Origin: Porticoccaceae bacterium
GTDB taxonomy: Bacteria > Pseudomonadota > Gammaproteobacteria > Pseudomonadales > Porticoccaceae
Length of the DNA: 8,033 nt
NCBI GenBank assembly: GCA_023255165.1
Contig: JALRJD010000294.1
Location: 1-8,033, forward strand
Direction of reading: 5' to 3'
Position 1 is the stretch's first letter. Each line of letters starts with the position of its first letter. Positions 6,175 through 8,033 of the stretch are shown here, in pieces. The notes below the pieces were generated by a model. That model was not told the origin of the DNA. It searched no databases and saw only the letters and a list, made by a program, of their open reading frames with translations. Made by a program: the position numbers and the translations under genes.

Positions 6175-6201
6175 TCAGGCAACGCTTCAAGGTATAAAAA
6201 A

Positions 6202-7878
6202 GTGCTGCTATCCATCCATATCAATAATTACACGCTGGTCGAATCGCTCGAGATCGAATTTGCCAGCGGCACCACCGCAATCACCGGAGAAACCGGTGCC
6301 GGCAAGTCGCTGGTGCTGGATGCGCTTGGGATGGCACTGGGTGATCGCGCCGATACAGATACCATCCGCCACAACAAATCGCGAGCGGAAATCACCGCTA
6401 CCTTTGATATCAGTAAAATTGACGCGGCACAGCGCTGGTTGCAGCTGAATGATTTTGATGCCACCGACGGGCAATGTATTTTGCGCCGTCTCTACACCAC
6501 CGAAGGTCGCTCTCGCGGCTATATCAACGGGTTGCCCTGCACCATGCAGCAGCTGCAACTGCTCGGTGAAATGCTCACCGATATTCACAGCCAGCATGAA
6601 CATCAGTCACTGTTACGTCGAGACACCCATCGCCGGCTGCTGGATGAATATGCTGGCACCACCGATTTGGCCAGCGAAGTGGCCTCGGTGTTTCAACAGT
6701 GGAACAAGGTTAACAAGCACCTGAATGGCCTGATTGAACGTGCCGATGAACTACAGGCGCGCAGAGAGCTGCTCGCGTTTCAGGTGGAGGAACTGCAACA
6801 GCTGGGGCTCAGTAACGATGAACTAAGCAAGCTGGAACAGGAGCAGCAGACACTTGCCAATGCCGAGCAAATTCTTGAAGACAGCCACAATCTGCTGGCG
6901 ATCTGCGACCAAAACGAGAATTTTAATGTCCGCGATGGCATCAACCGCGCACTCATGACACTAGCTGGTCTAAAGCACAAACCCACCGCGCTGGCCAATG
7001 CCGAAGAGATGCTGCAGAGCGCGATGATTCAGGTCGAGGAAGCGATCCATGAGATCGACAACCATATCGACCGCTTTGAAGCCGACCCCCAGCGCCTGCA
7101 ACAGGTTGAGGAGCGGCTCTCCGCCATCTTTGAGCTGTCGCGCAAACACCGGGTTAATGCAGACCAGCTGCCCGAGACACTTGAAGCCCTCGAAGCCGAA
7201 CTGAAAGAACTGGAAGACGGTGGCGAGAGTATTGAGGCACTGCAGCAGCAGCTCGGCACGCTAGCCGCCAGCTACAGTTCACAGAGCGGCAAACTGACGT
7301 CGCAGCGCAGCAAGGCCGCCAAAACCATGGCGGCGGAGATCAATAAACAGTTACAACTGCTGTCGATGCAGGGCGCTGAGTTGGTGGTGTCACTGAGCCC
7401 GGTTCCAACCGGTGAATTGCGCGCCAATGGTGGCGAGGATATTGAGTTCCTGATTTCCACCAACCCCGGGCAGCCGGCCAAAGCGTTGCAAAAAATCGCT
7501 TCAGGTGGCGAACTGTCACGGGTCAGTCTTGCGATTCAGGTGGTGGCGGCTGCTCATTCCGATATCCCAACATTGGTTTTTGATGAGGTGGATGTGGGGA
7601 TTGGGGGCAGCACGGCGGATGTTGTCGGGCGCTTGCTGAAACAGCTCGGTGAGCGCGGGCAGGTGATTAGTGTGACGCACCAACCTCAGGTCGCGGCTCA
7701 TGCTCACCATCATTATCTGGCCAGCAAGGTGGTGGACAATATCAGCGCCGAGTCGCTGATGACGCCACTAAACCAGCAACAGCGTGTTGAGGAGTTGGCG
7801 CGCATGCTGGGCGGCGCGAAGGTGACTGAACAGACTTTGTCTCATGCATCCGAGTTGCTGAGTTTGGCTGCGGTTTAG
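6202..7878 (+). CDS. recN: DNA repair protein RecN
   Basis: RecN is an SMC-like ATPase that acts on the chromosome in double-strand break repair, holding or recruiting DNA ends during recombination. The 558 residues match the family (E. coli 553). The ATP-binding head is split. At the N-terminus are INNYTLVESLEIEF and the Walker A motif GETGAGKS (29-36). At the C-terminus are the ABC signature SGGELSRVSLAIQ from residue 434, Walker B LVFDEVDVGIGG with Asp461-Glu462, and the switch His493 in SVTHQPQVAAHA. Between them, about 150-370, is a Gln/Glu/Leu-rich coiled coil, as usual. GTG at 6202 is chosen because the resulting N-terminus, MLLSIHINNYTLVE, aligns with known RecN starts and AAGG lies 9 bases upstream. 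It is transcribed away from grpE; no gene follows it before the right edge. Confidence 0.98.
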   Translation: MLLSIHINNYTLVESLEIEFASGTTAITGETGAGKSLVLDALGMALGDRADTDTIRHNKSRAEITATFDISKIDAAQRWLQLNDFDATDGQCILRRLYTTEGRSRGYINGLPCTMQQLQLLGEMLTDIHSQHEHQSLLRRDTHRRLLDEYAGTTDLASEVASVFQQWNKVNKHLNGLIERADELQARRELLAFQVEELQQLGLSNDELSKLEQEQQTLANAEQILEDSHNLLAICDQNENFNVRDGINRALMTLAGLKHKPTALANAEEMLQSAMIQVEEAIHEIDNHIDRFEADPQRLQQVEERLSAIFELSRKHRVNADQLPETLEALEAELKELEDGGESIEALQQQLGTLAASYSSQSGKLTSQRSKAAKTMAAEINKQLQLLSMQGAELVVSLSPVPTGELRANGGEDIEFLISTNPGQPAKALQKIASGGELSRVSLAIQVVAAAHSDIPTLVFDEVDVGIGGSTADVVGRLLKQLGERGQVISVTHQPQVAAHAHHHYLASKVVDNISAESLMTPLNQQQRVEELARMLGGAKVTEQTLSHASELLSLAAV

Positions 7879-7883
7879 TTTTT

Positions 7884-7918
7884 GTCCCCCTGAGCGAAAA
7901 ATGCTGTCACCCTGAGCG
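7884..7918 (+). repeat. Two tandem copies of a CCCTGAGCG repeat unit
   Basis: GTCCCCCTGAGCG (7884-7896) is repeated as GTCACCCTGAGCG (7906-7918), 12 of 13 bases alike at a 22-base period, starting 6 bases after the recN stop. The second copy begins a fuller palindromic element. The first looks like a degenerate or truncated copy of the same dispersed repeat. Confidence 0.55.
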
Positions 7919-7934
7919 TAGCCGAAGGGTCTCT
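7906..7934 (+). repeat. Dispersed palindromic intergenic repeat, possible recN terminator
   Basis: GTCACCCTGAGCG-TAGCCGAAGGGTCTC resembles a short repeat that I recognise as common between genes in many bacterial genomes. ACCCT (7909-7913) pairs with AGGGT (7926-7930), and CTCTTT follows, so the hairpin could end recN transcription weakly. No better terminator for recN is visible. Confidence 0.5.
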
Positions 7935-7940
7935 TTAATT

Positions 7941-7976
7941 CGTCATTCCGAGGAAACGCAGAGACCGAAGGAATCC
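7941..7976 (+). repeat. Second dispersed palindromic repeat
   Basis: CGTCATTCCGAGG ... CCGAAGGAATCC forms an imperfect palindrome with ATTCC (7945-7949) pairing with GGAAT (7970-7974). It belongs to the same style of intergenic repeat as the neighbouring ACCCTGAGCG element but to a different sequence variant. The two together fill most of the recN downstream region, leaving 7977-8033 unexplained. Confidence 0.5.
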
Positions 7977-7982
7977 AATAAA

Positions 7983-8033
7983 TTATTTCGGCAAAGAGCC
8001 CAGCATCAGCAGACCCCTTGTTCGCGGTTCCAT
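7983..8033 (-). CDS. Possible 3' end of a minus-strand gene cut by the right edge
   Basis: A minus-strand frame is open from the edge for 16 codons, ending GLLMLGSLPK with TAA at 7985-7983. It could be the tail of a gene converging on recN, with the repeats lying between the two 3' ends. I recognise no family, the stretch is too short to judge coding character, and another minus-strand frame is also open here, so it may be nothing. Confidence 0.15.
   Translation of the reverse strand: MEPRTRGLLMLGSLPK

Noticed and set aside
7879..8032. Minus-strand frame open through the repeats (reading ...FPRNDELKRPFGYAQGD...)
   Set aside because: It is made by the repeat elements themselves, a familiar source of false small proteins, and has no start signal.

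Overview
The window is a chromosomal stretch from a gammaproteobacterium. Its layout is recN diverging from grpE-dnaK-dnaJ-dapB-carA, the arrangement known in pseudomonads and relatives. Protein sequences are all of the ordinary gammaproteobacterial type. The family of repeats after recN and the overall base composition would suit a marine Pseudomonadales/Cellvibrionales-like organism, but that finer placement is inference. I see no mobile element, CRISPR array, rRNA or tRNA, and no sign of recent gene transfer.

Left to right: carA (minus strand, 3' part cut off by the left edge), a 268-base leader in front of carA, then dapB, dnaJ, dnaK and grpE, all on the minus strand and transcribed right to left. 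A 179-base divergent control region follows, then recN on the plus strand. The last 155 bases are non-coding and repeat-rich. grpE, dnaK and dnaJ form the Hsp70 chaperone machine (nucleotide exchange factor, Hsp70, J-protein). dapB makes tetrahydrodipicolinate for lysine and peptidoglycan. carA is the glutaminase subunit that feeds carbamoyl phosphate to arginine and pyrimidines. recN is an SMC-like repair protein. Three of the six genes (carA, grpE, recN) start with GTG.

The regulatory sequence is the most informative part. Two sigma-32 type heat-shock promoters are visible: an exact consensus one before grpE (CTTGAAA-13-CCCCATAT) and a good one between grpE and dnaK. The grpE promoter lies back to back with a sigma-70 promoter for recN. 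A hairpin without a T-tract lies between dnaK and dnaJ, and a small hairpin plus T-tract lies between dnaJ and dapB.

The best candidate for something worth study is the carA leader. It has a near-consensus sigma-70 promoter (TGGACA-17-TAGAAT), an 18-codon reading frame with four rare Arg codons and a U-rich stretch, and a strong intrinsic terminator whose 5' arm contains the stop codon of that frame. This has the layout of a translation-coupled attenuator, like pyrBI or amino-acid leaders, and suits a gene serving both arginine and pyrimidine synthesis. Otherwise the window is ordinary housekeeping DNA; I found no undescribed protein system.
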